From contig NC_048538.1 in the NCBI RefSeq assembly GCF_902806685.2, positions 13,206,001 through 13,270,000 on the forward strand: 64,000 bases of DNA, written 5' to 3'. Numbering within the stretch: the first letter of the stretch is position 1; each line of letters starts with the position of its first letter. The translations under genes and the position numbers were made by a program. The notes beneath the pieces were generated by a model, which saw nothing but the letters and a program-made list of their open reading frames with translations, did no database searches and had not been told where the DNA came from. Positions 32,001-47,000 of this stretch are shown here, in pieces. The DNA is from Maniola hyperantus (lineage: Eukaryota > Arthropoda > Insecta > Lepidoptera > Nymphalidae).

Positions 32001-35000
32001 AGCTGCCACATATGATAGAAATAGAACGGGCACAGAGAGCTAACGTTATTATGCTACGGAAATGACGTAGACTGTACAAAATACCATTCTATGATATCAT
32101 GCAAACAACTCCTTTACTTAGTTGCCGGAACATAAAAAAGGCAAAAGACATACATTACTTTGCCCAGGACCAAAACCACTTTTGCCAGACAACAATTTAA
32201 CTGTCTAGAGCCATATTTGTTTAGGTTTATCAATAAAAAATCTAAAATCACTCATTTAAGGAAACATGGTCTTTAAAACTGCATATCTAAATATAATTAT
32301 GTTAAAACAGTCACAGGGACTCGTGTACACTCAGGCTAGCACACACACAGCAACACACACACTCACACACAAACACAAACAACCTTTATATTTTGTTACA
32401 AATTTTTAAATACAACCACTATGTATGGGAATGCACTGGTCTGGCCCCTAAGGTACGGGATCTCTTAGTTTATAGGGGCTAGGTCTCCATGTAAGCAATT
32501 TTTGTAACCAATAAATATTTATTATATATATTATCATCATGATCAACCCATCACCGGCTCACTACAGAGCACAGGTCTCCTCTCAGAGTGAGAAGGGTTT
32601 TGGCCATAGTCTACCACGCTGGCCAAGTGCGGATTGGCAGACTTCACACACCTTTGAGAACATTATGGAGAACTCTCAGGCATGCAGGTTTCCTCACGAT
32701 GTTTTCCTTCACCGTTAAAGCAAGTGATATTTTAATTACTTAAAAACGCACATAACTCCGAAAAGTTAGAGGTGCATGCCCGGGATTGAACCCCCAACCT
32801 CCGATTGGAAGGCGGACATCCTAACCACTAGGCAACCACAGCTTCTTATATATTATAGTTATTTATTATTATTACTTTCTAGGGTTTCGTGGAGTTGACA
32901 ATAGTGCCACTGACTGACAACTTACGGTACATCAGGCTTAATGCTAAGCAGTGTCGTATTTATCGAGTGTGCCTAAATGACCAGTATGAAGCAAACTTTC
33001 AATATTTTGACCCATTCTTGGATATATGCCAAAGTGACCCAAACACGTAAGTAATGTATTGTATACTAGCTGATGCTCGCGACTTCGTAAGCATGGATTT
33101 AGTTTTTTAAAAATCCCGTGGGAACTCTTTAATTATCCGGGATAAAAAGTAGCCTATGTTACTCTATAGATCTTTAACTATACCCATGCAAAAAATCACC
33201 TCAATCCGTTCCTCCGTTGCGACGTGATTGAAGGACAAACCAACAAACAAACATCCTTCGCATTTATAATATGGGTACTGATGACAATTTTAAGTTATAA
33301 ATAATAAGATATAACTAGCTTATGCCTGTAGACTGCACAAGTTTAAAACCTCTATTTTACCACTTAGGGGTTGAATTTTCAAAAATCCTTTCCTAGGAGA
33401 TGTCTATACGTCATAATAGATAGCTGTGTGCCAAATTTCAGCCACAGGAATTTTAAAATCCTTAATCCACGTGGATGAAGCCGCGATTATCCCGGGTATC
33501 TTTAAAACAAGAGTGAATAGGCATCTTCTAGGTAAACGTGTCCCATCGTGAACGTGGCCACATCATCACTTCCCATCCGGTGTGATTGTGGTCAAGCGTA
33601 TACCTATAATGAATAAAAAATAAATAAAAATAATATCAACTAGTGTTGTGACATAAATTAATTTTTCAGGAGATCTTTGGAAGTGTTCTCGCAGCATCAC
33701 TTATCTGCAGCACAGAAAATCGACCCAGACCACAACTCTGGCGAGCTTCACATACAAGTGCCAGATGATGCTGCCCACTTAGTAGGAGAAGGGAGAGGTC
33801 TCAGGATAGGCATTGAATTCTCATTGGAGTCACCTCAAGGTGGTATGCACTTTGTTGTGCCTGAAGGAGAAGGTACTTTGGCTGAGGTAATTATTACCAC
33901 ATATGAGAAATAGTTCTGCGACTATTTACCCAATTTTAGTAGCTTCATATTACAGTGAAGCCCTGAACGAAAAACAAATATTTCATAAGACTTTTCACTA
34001 TGCTGACCTTTTTGTACATTAGCCAAAATGAGTATAGCATAATAAATTAAGTAGCTATAATTGTTGTTAATCTTTATGGCGGCACTGAAGCACGCGGAAA
34101 GTCCAATAAGCGAGCTTGAAATTGCGCGTGGTAAACGCGCACGTCGGGGGACGTTTGTGTACGAATGTAGCACTCACAATAATGCAGATGGCGAACGCGG
34201 TTCGCGACGCGGCGCTGGGGCTAGTGTGTTCCGCTTCCTCACGTCGCGCAACCCACTGACGCTTAAAATGCTATTGTGACGCGGCATGCGGTTAACTTCA
34301 AGAACTACTATTTAATTGGCGCGGTCTATACCTGTACCAATCACCTTCACCTTGTTGACGACTTATCTATATTTTTTTTAGAAATCAGCTCACATGTTCA
34401 CCTACGGCCACTCAGCGCGTCTCTGGTTTCCTTGTGTGGACAGTTTTGCTGAACCTTGCACGTGGAAGTTGGAGTTCACTGTGGACGAGGCGCTCACGGC
34501 TGTGTCTTGCGGGGAGTTGCTTGATGTGGTCTATACTCCTGATCATAGGCGGAAGACGTTCCATTATGTCGTTAATACGCCAGCGTGTGCGCCGAATATT
34601 GCTGTAGCTATTGGGTAATCAATAATCACACTTACTTATTGTGTGATATATATTTTTTACAAGTATCTAATTAAGATAATTAGTCAGTGTTTTTCTTATT
34701 TGGTCTGTATCCGAGATGACTCAGTGTTTGCATCAGTTCTTACAGTCAAACATAAAAAATACAGTCATACAATTTTACTTATATTTTAGTACTATTCAGG
34801 ACAAACGTTTATTTCAAATCCTATATTATTTTAATTTAAAATGCTTTGCTTATTTATTTTTTACTAGACGATGCCCGCGACTTCGTCCGCGTGAATTTAG
34901 GTTTTAAAAATCCCGTGGGAACTCTTTTATTTTCTGTTGTAAAATGAAATGTCCTTCCCCGGGATGTAAGCTAACTCTTTACCAAATTTTATCAAAATCA

Positions 35001-38000
35001 GTTGAACTGTTGGGTCGTGAAAAGCTAGCAGACAGACATACTTTCGCATTTATAATTTTATTTTTATTTTTTATATTTTGTCTGTCGCTAACTTAGCTGG
35101 TAAATTAGATCAGCGAAAATACTAAAAAGTCATAATTTTCAGACCGTTTGAGACATACGTCGATCCGCACATGAACGAAGTCACACATTACTGTTTGCCC
35201 AATCTCATGCAAATACTCAAGAATACAGTGCGGTATCTACACGAGGCCTTCGAGTTTTATGAAGAGACCCTCTCTACTAGATACCCCTATCCTTGCTATA
35301 AGCAAGTTTTTGTGGATGAAGTAAGTATCCATGTCCACACCAATCAATATCAATCAAATAAATTAATATTTATTTATTTGTTTACTTACTTGTTTATTTA
35401 CTAGCTGATGCCCGCGAGTTCGTCCGCTTGGAATTGGGTATTTGACTCCAATTTTTTTATTACTTTATTATAAACTAGGATAAAAATAATGACGTAAACT
35501 GAAAAAACTAATTAAATCGATCAAATAATAAAAAAGTTATAAGCATTTAAATATTTATTTTTCATTTACTTTTTATACTAAATAGTAATACAAAAATTCT
35601 CTTGTACACAATCTCTAAACTAAACTAAATTAACAGGTCTAAATCTAGTGCTATCCTTTTTCGCAAGCAACAATATGAAAGGGATAGCAATAGATTTAGA
35701 CGTGCAACTTTAGTTTACATATTATGTACAACGAAATTAGCCACACTAACTACCTAACCACGTAATATTACAAACAATACTAAGCCCTCTCTACTCCCTT
35801 CCAAAACTTTCTTAAGAAAGCTTTTGCATTTCAGACTGAAGACGATGCAACAGCATATACAACAATGTCAATATTAAGCACCCACCTGCTTCATTCTATT
35901 GCTATCATCGACCAAACATACATAAGCAGAAAGGCCATGGCCCAAGCAGTGGCCGAACAATTCTTTGGCTGTTTCATAACCATGCAAAACTGGTCAGACT
36001 TGTGGTTGGCCAAAGGAATACCTGAGTATTTGTGTGGATTGTACTCTAAGAAGTGTTTTGGGAATAATGAGTACAGGTATTGGGTACACCAGGAATTGCA
36101 AGAAGTAAGCAACATTCTTTCTTAAAATTATCTTATAGTTTGTATTGTATATTGGAGTGGAGACCGCGTATCGGCAAGCGCAGTGTGGGACGACCTCCGA
36201 CCCGCTGGACTGACGACCTTAAGAAGGTAGCGGGAAGTGGGTGGATGAGGAAGGCAGAGGATTGTGTGTTGTGGCGTGCCCTTGGGAAGGTCTATGTCCA
36301 GCAGTGGACGCAAACAGGCTGATTGATTGATTGATTGTATTGTATAAAACCACGATTAATTTGTCGATTTTAACTGCCGATTTTTCGACTCGTGAAGTTC
36401 CAGCGAAGAGAACAAAACAGCAGGTAGATCGGTACTGCCCATGACAGCTCGAAATTCTCTCTCTCGCAGCACTGCAATCCCGTGGTGACCACGACTCATG
36501 CAACTGAGTCGAAATATCGGCAGTTAAAAATCGACCAATTGATCGTGGTATGTACCTACCCGTTTTATAAAATACAGTATGTCGCTAAACCACGAAATAA
36601 GCTTAAAATCATTATTCTATAGTTTTCAGATTTATGGTAATATTTATCTGAGCTATATTCCAAAACATAGGTTTGGCATTCGTTGCTTGGTTTTTAAAAT
36701 GGTTTAGTGTTAAGAATCCCATTATGAGATGTCTGAAAAAAAACTTTGTAAAAAAAAGTACCTGTTGAATGCAAAACTTTTCTATTATGCTCTAGAATAA
36801 AAACCTACTTGTGGGGTAAAAATAAGTCATGTTGGTAGTTTATCAATTTATAAATACTCCTTATATAATTTTTTAGGTAGTAGGTTACGAAGAGCAATAT
36901 GGTGGGATAGTGCTAGATCCCTGGCAGCCCCCGGCTAGCGGCGCTCGCGTCGAGCCCAAGGACGTTTTCTACTTCCCTGTACGGAACGTACACACTATGT
37001 CACCGAGGTACATTGAGGTGAGATTGTTTTATACGAGTATAGTATGCGACAGGTTGAGATGTATCGATGTATGTGTGTGTGGGGCGTCCCTCCGCCTCAT
37101 ACCCTGATTACCAGTGGCGTGCACAGGGTTTGAAACCAGGGTAGGCACTAGTTAAGTAGGAGCCTGTTTACTGGCAGGTCATTATGAAAAATATGCATTG
37201 AGCTATTCAACTGGGGTAAGCAGTGCATTTATGCCTCTATGACCTGCACGCTACTCCTGATTACCATCTCAATCTGTCGCGGACTATATAAATTCACAAA
37301 ACGTAAAGTTCTGACTCACTCACTGACTACGGTTGAGATCTATAGAGTGTACTTTGACTTGTTTCAGTTAAAACGAGACAGCTTTATGCCGGCAGTATAA
37401 AGCTGTCTCGTTTTAACAATGTCTTAAGTCTGAGCAAAGTCAAAGTACTCTCTATAGATCTCAACCTGACTCAGACTCAGAATGAATGACTCAGACTAGA
37501 ATGTGCGGAAAAAAATAAACAGACTAAAAAAACTAAATCAGACAGTTGCTACTCAAATTATATGCGGTAGTAGAAAATAAGGTTTCTTCTACCAGGTAAT
37601 GCGGAAGAAGTCTCATCTAGTACTTCGAATGTTAGAACAGAGGATAGGGCAAGAGTTACTTCTTCAAGTATTCAACAAGCAGCTTTCTTTGGCCACCAAT
37701 GCCGCCAATACCAAGATTGGTAGCGGGTTCTGGGGCCAACTGCTACTGTCTACCAATTTGTTCGTCAAAGCCATATTCACTGTGACGGGGAAGGACATGG
37801 CGGTGTTCGTTGACCAGTGGGTACGGACGGGGGGACATGCGAAGTTTCAACTGACGTCTGTGTTTAACAGAAAAAGGTTAGTGAATCTTGTTTCTTGGTT
37901 GGTTTTAATTCACAAAATACCTGCTAGACTGGGCGGTTTTTAATTGCCAAATAAGTTTTACAGTACGCAGCTGAAAGTAATGTACACCGATCTGTAGGAG

Positions 38001-41000
38001 ATAGCAGATTTGTAGAGCACTGTCTCGGTCGTTGAGACCGACAAAACGTCATATAGATATGAGTGACAGAGACAACGCTCTACAAAGTCGAAATGTCATT
38101 CTAAAGGCCGATGTACATTACTTTCGGCCACGTACTGTAACTTAGGACAATTTCTGTGTTTATAATGCCATTGAGGATGTTAGGTTTTTTGCAATAGAAA
38201 AATTAGCTTTTACAAAATAACGAATTCACCTCTCTGGTATTGAAGTTGGAGAAGCAGTTCAGTTCAGTTCAGCCATGAAAGGTAATAGATAGACACTTTC
38301 TCGGATATTTCGGGTAGATAGTATGGATTACTATCTACCTGGCTTCGTTCAAGTGGGATTTCTGAAAATCATTTCTATTGCATTCAAAAATTCAAATTTG
38401 TAGACCCAGCTGATTGAGGTTCGGTTTTTCCTTTCATGTGTACGGATTTTATGGATATGACTGAAATGTTTCTTATAGAAATACAATAGAACTGGAGATT
38501 CGTCAAGACAGCGTCCACGAGCGCGGCATCAGGAAGTATGTGGGGCCGCTATTGGTGCAGCTTCAGGAGTTAGACGGCACCTTCAAACACACGCTGCAGA
38601 TAGAGAACACAGTGGTCAAGGCGGATATCACGTGCCACAGTAAGAGTAGGAGAAATAAGAAGAAAAAGATCCCGCTGTGTACTGGAGAAGAAGTGGATAT
38701 GGACCTTTCTGCTATGGAGTGAGTATTATACATTACATATATAATGTACAGTATGCGGCAGAAAAAAATGTACATCGGCCTTTAGAATGATATTTCGGTG
38801 TTGTAGAGCGTTGTCTCTGTCTATAGGTATGTTATACGACGTTTTTTCGGTCTCAACGACAGAGACATTGCTTTACAAATCAGCTATCTCCTTCTAAAAA
38901 TCGATGTACATTATTATCTGCCGTGTACTGTACACACTAGCTGATCCCCGCGACTTCGTCCGCGAGGTTTTTAAAAATCCTGTGGGAACTCTTTGATTTT
39001 TCGGAATAAAAGTAGCCTATGTCACTCTCCAAGTCTTTAACCATACCAACGCAAAAAATCACGTCGAACTGTTGCTTCGTTGCTACGTGATTGAAGGATA
39101 AACCAACAAACAAACACACTTTCGCATTTTTAATATGAGTATGATAATTTTATTCAGTCACATACATTCACATATTATAGTCATTATTATTATTGATTAT
39201 TTCAACTTTAAGATTTTGAACAAACTAGAAAAACGAATAATTTTTAAGGCATCTATTTGACCTTGAAGATCATAATTTTTGATCTCAAAGTTTAAAGATA
39301 AATTATAAAAACTAATGGATTAAGAATACACAAATTGTTTAATAGTTGACGAAATGAATTTAACTGAAGATAATTTTATCTTCCGTTAAATTCATTAATT
39401 ATCTCTTGTCAGCGATTCTCCAGTACTATGGATCCGTTTGGACCCAGAGATGTCCCTATTACGGAGTACAGTGATATCCCAGCCAGACTACCAGTGGCAA
39501 TACCAGCTACGTCACGAGCGTGACGTCACAGCGCAGAGCGAAGCCATAGACGCGCTACATAACTACCCCGAGCCCGCTACGAGGAAGGCCTTGACTGATA
39601 CCATAGAGAATGAGCAAACTTACTACAAGATTAGGTGCAGAGCTGCACATTGTTTAACAAAGGTATGCGTCATTTTTTGATTTTTCTATTGGAGCATGCT
39701 AAGTGTATTCTTCTTTTACTAGCTGATGCCCGCGACTTCGTTGGCGTGAATTTAGGTTTTTAAAAATCCAGTGGGAACTGTTTGATTTTCCGGGATAAAA
39801 ATTAGCCTATGTCACTCTCCAGGTCTTTAACTGTACCCGTGCAAAAAATCACGTCGATCCGTTGCTCCGTTGCGACGTGATTGGAGGTCAAACCAACAAA
39901 CCAACAAACAAACATACTTTCACATTTATAATACGGGTAGGGATAAACGAAATATTTGCGTATATGCAGTATGCACTAACTTAATATTATCACGTCAGCA
40001 GCACGAATCGACCGCTGACGTAGAGAACGTGTTTGTAAAATAAAGAGATTTTTTTAAATATTATTTAGGTGGCAAACGCCATGATAAGTTCGTGGGCAGG
40101 CCCGCCGGCTATGCTGACAATATTCCGCAAAATGTTCGGCTCTTTCGCCGCGCCCCACATCATCAAGCAGAACAACTTCGACAATCTGCAGCATTACTTC
40201 TTGCAGAAGACCATTCCTGTCGCGATGGCTGGTAAGCAGGAAATGTATTTGCTCAAAGAAAATACATTTTCAGTGAAATTATGATGGTTCTTTATTTCTA
40301 AATAATTTTAAATTCATATATACATTTACACTGTTTCGATAGCTGTAAAGTGTCGCTACTAGATGGCATGAATAGTCGCTTCAGTACTGAGTGAACATAC
40401 ATATCACAAATTTCGTCACTCTCAGTAAGCGAACCGTAGCTAAGTAATTAGATCCCAGGAGATGCGGGTTCGAATCCTGCCGGTCGGCAATTTTTGATAT
40501 CTATTTAAAATTATTTACAAATCTCCTCCAACACTATAAAAATTATAAAACATGGTTATTTATTTGTTTAGGCTTAAGGAACATACACGGCATTTGTCCG
40601 CCAGAAGTGGTCAGATTCCTTCTAGACCTGTTCAAGTATAATGACAACTCAAAGAACCACTTTTCCGACAATTATTACAAGGCTTCTCTTGTTGACGCTT
40701 TGGCTGCCACTATCACGCCTGTTATATCAGTATTACAGCCGGTGAGTATAATATGATATTACTAGGTCACGAAAAACATTACATTTCATAATATTATTTT
40801 ACATAGTTAAATTATGTGCTTGGTACAGATGAAAGCTATTGAATATCGTAACGTTTGACATATATTCTTCTGAGGGTAGTCTTGCTAGTGTATACGCAAG
40901 CATATTAAGGTTGAGATCTACAACGTTAGTTTTAGTATAAGCAAAACCTTAAAGTAGTTTGTTTAGAATCAGTAACAGAATCGATTGCAATCATTTTTAC

Positions 41001-44000
41001 AACGTGTTATATTTTGACCAAAAAATACTTTAAAATCCTGCAAGATTGAACACCTAGGTCCTAGTTGAATGACTGCATGCACCAGCTGATTCAAGCCGCG
41101 CGAGTGGGAGCGCGCACGATCGACGCCAGCCGTCTCGTTTGCTCACAGCCGCTCGCTTGGGGTGATCATGTTTTTGCGATCACAACGACTCTACACAAAA
41201 AGCTTATAACTTCGTAAATTTTCTTTAAATATTTCTGAGATTTTGTATATATATTCTTTATGTAAAAATATTCGATACGTGTTTCGGTTTTTGCGTCAAC
41301 TAAACCTAACATTGTATTGAGCGTACTATAACGCACGTGTATAGCATGCCCCATACGGCATTTTCTTCAAGTAGAAAGTCTACTAGTAGTAGTTAATTAG
41401 GCTTTTTATTTTTTAGGGTGCCCCAATAACAGCGGATTCCCTATCGGCGGACACTAAACTAGTGCTCGAGGAGATAACGCGCGTGCTCAACCTGGAGAAG
41501 GTCCTCCCTTGCTACAAGAACACTGTGTCAGTCAATTGCTTGCGCGCCATCCGACGCCTGCAGCAGTGCGGACACCTGCCCAGTATACCCACTGTGTTCA
41601 GAGCTTATGCCCAGTATGGCCAGTACATCGGTGAGAAAACAGTTCTTTTTAGGGTTCCGTACCTCAAAAGGAAAAAGAAGGTGCTAAGGGTCACTGGTAG
41701 AGATCTCTCATAGAGATAAGTGCTTCCCTGTCCACTTTTACTCTCTTTTTCTCTTAACTGTAAATGTTTTTGGTACAAATAAAAAAAACCCTTAGGATCA
41801 CTGTTCTCTGTCGTGTCTGTCAAAACAAGGAAATCAAAACCTATAGCGCACCTACTTCCCGTTGACCTAGAATCATGAGGCAGGCAGGCAGGTAGACCTT
41901 AAGACCAACGTTTTATAGCTCAAGTAAAAAATCCGAAAACTGAATTTGTGGTTACATCACAAAAAAATTAAAGATTTGTGATGAAGGGAAGATTTGTGTT
42001 CTCGAACAAATTAGTCTACTAAATTATATCAACATGGCGCTGTCCGTAATTAACTTGCGAACCTTTATTTTACTGGTTTGAGATCGTGCGGAACCCTTCG
42101 CGTGTGAGTGCGACTCGCGCTTGACCGGTTTTTGAGGAGATATAAACCCCTAATTTGTTTTAAGACGTAAGACTGGCAGCATTCGAATGCCTCGTGGACT
42201 TCGTACGCGTGGATGGCAAACCGGAGGACTTGTCATCTTTGCTGACAGCGGTAGAGAATGACCCAGACCCAGGAGTAAGGCACGGGTTGGCGCGATTGAT
42301 GGTTTCCATGCCGCCTTTTGAACGCGCACAAAGGCATAGATTGGATACAGAGGCCGTTGTTCATAGGTAAGTTGGGTTGGTAGCTTTAATTGACACTGAC
42401 AGTTGGCCTTGTCCACAAGTTCAAAGTCGCTCAGCGTGCTATGGAACGGGCTATGTTGGGTATCTCTCTGAGGGACAAAATCCGTAGCGACGAAATCCGT
42501 CGGAGAACCAAAGTGACTGACATAGCTCAACGAATTAGCACTGCCGAAGAACCGATGGCCGCTGGGGCAGACGTGTTCTGGAGTGGAGACCACGTATCGG
42601 CAAGCGCAGTGTGGGACGACCTCCAACCGGCTGGACTAGCGACCTTAAGAAGGTAGCGGGAAGTGGGTGGATGAGGAAGGCAGAGGATCGTGTGTGGTAG
42701 CGCGCTCTTCGAAAGTCATATGTCCAGCATTGGTCGCAAACAGGCTGAGGGGGTCGCCCCCCCTTTCCTTGCTGATATACCTACATAACAACAATCTTTC
42801 AGTCCAGGAGATGGCAATCGGGGTATGAGGCAGGGGGACACCGCGCACAACCGCACGTTACCCGTGCTCGCCCGCACCGGGTTAGCGCGAGGCTGTGCGG
42901 GTGTGTGGGGCGTTCCCACCCCGTTGTCATCTCGACCTGTCGCGTACTATACTTCATGTGCGGTTTTGTTTACCAAAATAACAACGGTGCTAAGTAATTT
43001 ATCAACAGATTACAAATATAATTGATTTTGGTCGTAAGGCTATCATACAAGTTCGATAGCTTCTTCTACTTGGCCTAGATCAAGTTAAACGGGCAGTATG
43101 CTAATAAACTAGTAATAATTTAATCAAATTAACACAAAACATTGTTTACAGACTGTGGAATAATATAAATAGCCAATTATCGAATGACGCAAGACTGAGA
43201 TGCGATCTCGTGGATTTGTACTATACATTATACGGTCTGAAACGGCCGCTATGCGTGCCTCTACCAGAGATTCAGGTATAATCAGATACAAATTAACAAT
43301 TTTGATTTTTGACTATCAGTAAATGTTACAGTTCTTGCAATTCACGAAGGCTAGTGAACTTTACATGTGGTAACGTCGTTTACATGGTAAAAAAAAATTG
43401 CGTAAGTGTGCGTGCATGTCGGACCAATCAGTCAAACGCACACATTTAGTGTACCTTACGTATACCGATACCACTTAAACACAAGCATGAGTCTGTGGCC
43501 TTCGTGAAATGCAAGAACTATACCTATTCTGAATAAATCATTCGACTTTGACTTTGACTTCAGGCGATGATGAAACAGATGCACAGCAAGGAAAGGGAAA
43601 GGTTGGAAAGAGAACGGGAGAGGGTGGAAAGGGACAGAGAGAAGCGGGAACGAGAACGGGAATTGGAAGCGAAGCCGGTTATCAAGCAAGAGTTAGATGA
43701 ACTAGTACGTACTGTCTAAGGGCCTTCGCACATTGGAGGACGGGACGGCAGCAGAGTATTTTAAATTTATCAATTGAATTTAATATTTATCCAATCTATA
43801 TATTTCATATATAAACATTACATATATATTTCAATGCTCGGTGATTGATCTCAGCACAGTTTTCTCTGGAGCACCGAGCATTGAAATATATACCTTATTT
43901 CATTTCAATTGGATAAATTTTAAATTCAATTGATAAATTTAAAATCCTCTGCCGTGCCGTCCTCCACTCTGCGCAGGCCCTAAGGATGCCTGTCCACTAA

Positions 44001-47000
44001 AGCGGAGTGTGAGTCAACCAGTCACATTTTTGAGAGATGACTATAAAAATATGACGTTATCTATCTATAATCTGATTGGTCTTATACTTCTTAAACGATT
44101 CTCTGTGAGCTGAATTACATTTTATTGAGTCGTTACTCGTAACATAGGTGATAGCCTAGCGGTTAGGACGTCCGCCTTTTAATCGGCGGTCGGGGGTTCG
44201 ATCCCGGGCACGTACCTCTAACTTTTCGGAGTTATGTGCATTTTAAGTAATCAAATATCACTTGCTCTAACTGTGAAGGAAAACATCGTGACGAAACCTA
44301 CATGCCTGAGAGTTCTTCATAATGTTCTCAAAGGTGTGTGAAGTCTACCAATCCGCACATGGCCAGCGTGGTAGACTAGGGCCAAAACCCTTCTCACTCT
44401 GAAAGGAGACCCGTGCTCTGTAGTAAGCCGGCGATGGGTTGATCATGATGAAATCGTGACATAAGTCGCTATTTTAAACATCTTTGCGTTCCTTCTGCAC
44501 CTGTAAGGTACTATTTTAGTATTCTGTATTCGTAGTTACTAAAATAATCACGTTACTCACAGATACCAGTCAAGAACGAAGTAGACATAGGCCCGTTGGA
44601 ATCGGCGCCTAAACCGGAACTGCCCAAGGAAGACAACCTTCCCGTACCGATCTCCAGCATCAAGGAAGAGGACAACAATGTTGACGTCATCACTGTCCAC
44701 GATATGCCTATCAGAGTCTATAGTGTAAGTAGATATAAGTCCCGCAAATTGCTATTGCGGTGGAACCATGTCTCATTAGTATCGAAATAACCTCGTTTTG
44801 ACGTCATTTGACGTATATTTAAGTAAAAATATACCATAAGCTCGAAACTTCAGTCTAGTGCAGACGTCACTAAAATGGCGGCCACCCGCATTAGCAATTT
44901 GCGGGACTTATAACAATGTACCTTTTTTTAAAAATAGATAGCAACCAAACAAGCAGGTGAGTCACCTGATGTTAAGTGATTACCGCCCATGAACATTTGC
45001 AGCACCGAGAAACCTCTAGTTGCGGAGGAACCTCTAGTTTTAGAATGAACTTTCGCCTTTATAATATTAGTGTGATTATCTTTCGTAGGATGATTCCAAA
45101 CGCGAGTTCATATCAGAAAATGCGGTGCAGCTGCCCGGCATACCCGGCTCGTCGGGCCCGGTCGGCTTCGAGCCGGGCATGTTCAGGCACGATCAGGACG
45201 ACTTGGGAGCTCCTAAGGTGAGAATATATCCGTATTAGCGTCTTTATCTATATCCGTAACTTTAAACGTTAATACTTAGCAACTACGCCAAAAAATTGCC
45301 TAGGGAACTGAAAAATTTTGCCCTATGAACAAAAACTTATAAAAGTTGGACTCAGCACCCTCAAAAGCAGGCGAGAAGGAGGCGATCTAATTGAAACTCT
45401 CAAAATACTAAATAATTATAATGTCCCAAATTTTGAGCGCATGTTTCCGAGCAGGAGCAATCCTAGATTTCATCATCATGATCAACCCATCACCGGCTCA
45501 CTACAGAGCACAGGTCTCCTCTCAGAGTGAGAAGGGTTTTGGCCATAGTCTACCACGCTGGTCAAGTGCGGATTGGCAGACTTCACACACCTTTGAGAAC
45601 ATTATGGAGAACTCTCAGGCAAGCAGGTTTCTTCACGATGTTTTCCTTCACCGTTAAAGCAAGTGATATTTTAATTACTTAAAAACGCACATAACTCCGA
45701 TCGAACCCCCGACCTCCGATTGGAAGGCGGACGTCCTAACCACTAGGCTACCACAGCTTCTTTAGGCTAGATTTAGGTGACATGATATATTATGTAGCTA
45801 CAATATCAATTGCCATCGTCAAATCCATTAAAACATTTTCTGACCAACAGAGTTGTTCACATATGGAATAAATTGCCTAAGGATGTGATTATGTCAAGTT
45901 CTGTTAACCAGTTCAAGAATAGATTAGACAAACATTTGGAAAACTCGAAGCACTTCTGAAAAATAATAAAAATTCATTGTTTTATTGGTCTATAACCATA
46001 ATCATTATTGCCTTCCTAATGAAACCAGTTTGGGGCACATCGCTAAGATGGTTTCAAAATCTATAACGGACATAGGTAGAAACATTTTTTGTGTTCGATG
46101 AGATCCGTATGAGAACCAGTCCACTAAGTATGTGATTTTACTTGCCACCAAATTTGATAGTATTCGAGAGTCGAAACAAAATAACGTCAAAGTAAAAGTA
46201 TCTACTTGACGATTAATAAGCGCCGTCTCCCTACTAAAATTGCTATGCCCCAACGGGGCTTCAATATTGTTATAATATATAATAGTTTAATAATTTATCA
46301 ATATTGGAATGCATGAATAATAAATGAAATAAATAAAATGGACCTAAAGCTTCAGGATTTAAAGTAAAAAATTCAGTACCATTGATTTTAATTTCGCAAC
46401 GTTTCCGCTTGGAGTGCTGGCTGTAAATATGTGTACAAAGTTGAGCATTAAAACAAGACAGTAAGGGCCCTTTTACTTTAACGCTAAAGTGTATCGACTC
46501 TCAAATACTATCAAGTAAAGTGAGAAGTAAAATCTTATACTAGGCGTACAGAGTAACTGTCATAGCTCAATGGTATGCCAAGCTGAAGTGGCAATGGGCG
46601 GAACATTTAGTTCCAAAAATCGATGCCGTTGGGGTCCCAAGGTGCTATAGAATAGCTACCTCGCACCGGAAAGCGCAGTCTTGTCTGACCTCTCACCAGT
46701 GGCGTGCACAGAGTTTGAGGCCAGGGTAGGCATTAGTTAGGTAGGAACCTGTTACTGGCAGGCTATAATGAAAAATAAGCATTAAGCTATTACAACTGGG
46801 GTAAGCAGTGCATTTATGCCTCTATGACCTGCACGCCACTGCCTCTCACTAGGTGGACACACGACATCAGACGAGTCACAGGGAGGGATTGTGGCGTTCC
46901 TACAAGAGACTTACAGTACGCGGCAGAAAATAGTTGTACATCGGCCTTTAGAATGACATTTTGGCTTTGTAGAGCGTTGTCTCTGTCACTCATTCCTATA

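Noticed and set aside
40455..40492. B-box-like GGGTTCGAATCCTGCCGG, possible tRNA
   Set aside because: No A-box at the right distance and no pairing acceptor stem; probably a SINE or tRNA relic.
44150..44225. tRNA gene suggested by A- and B-box sequences
   Set aside because: It is the head of a SINE repeated at least six times here; no acceptor stem closes and the body and tail follow directly.
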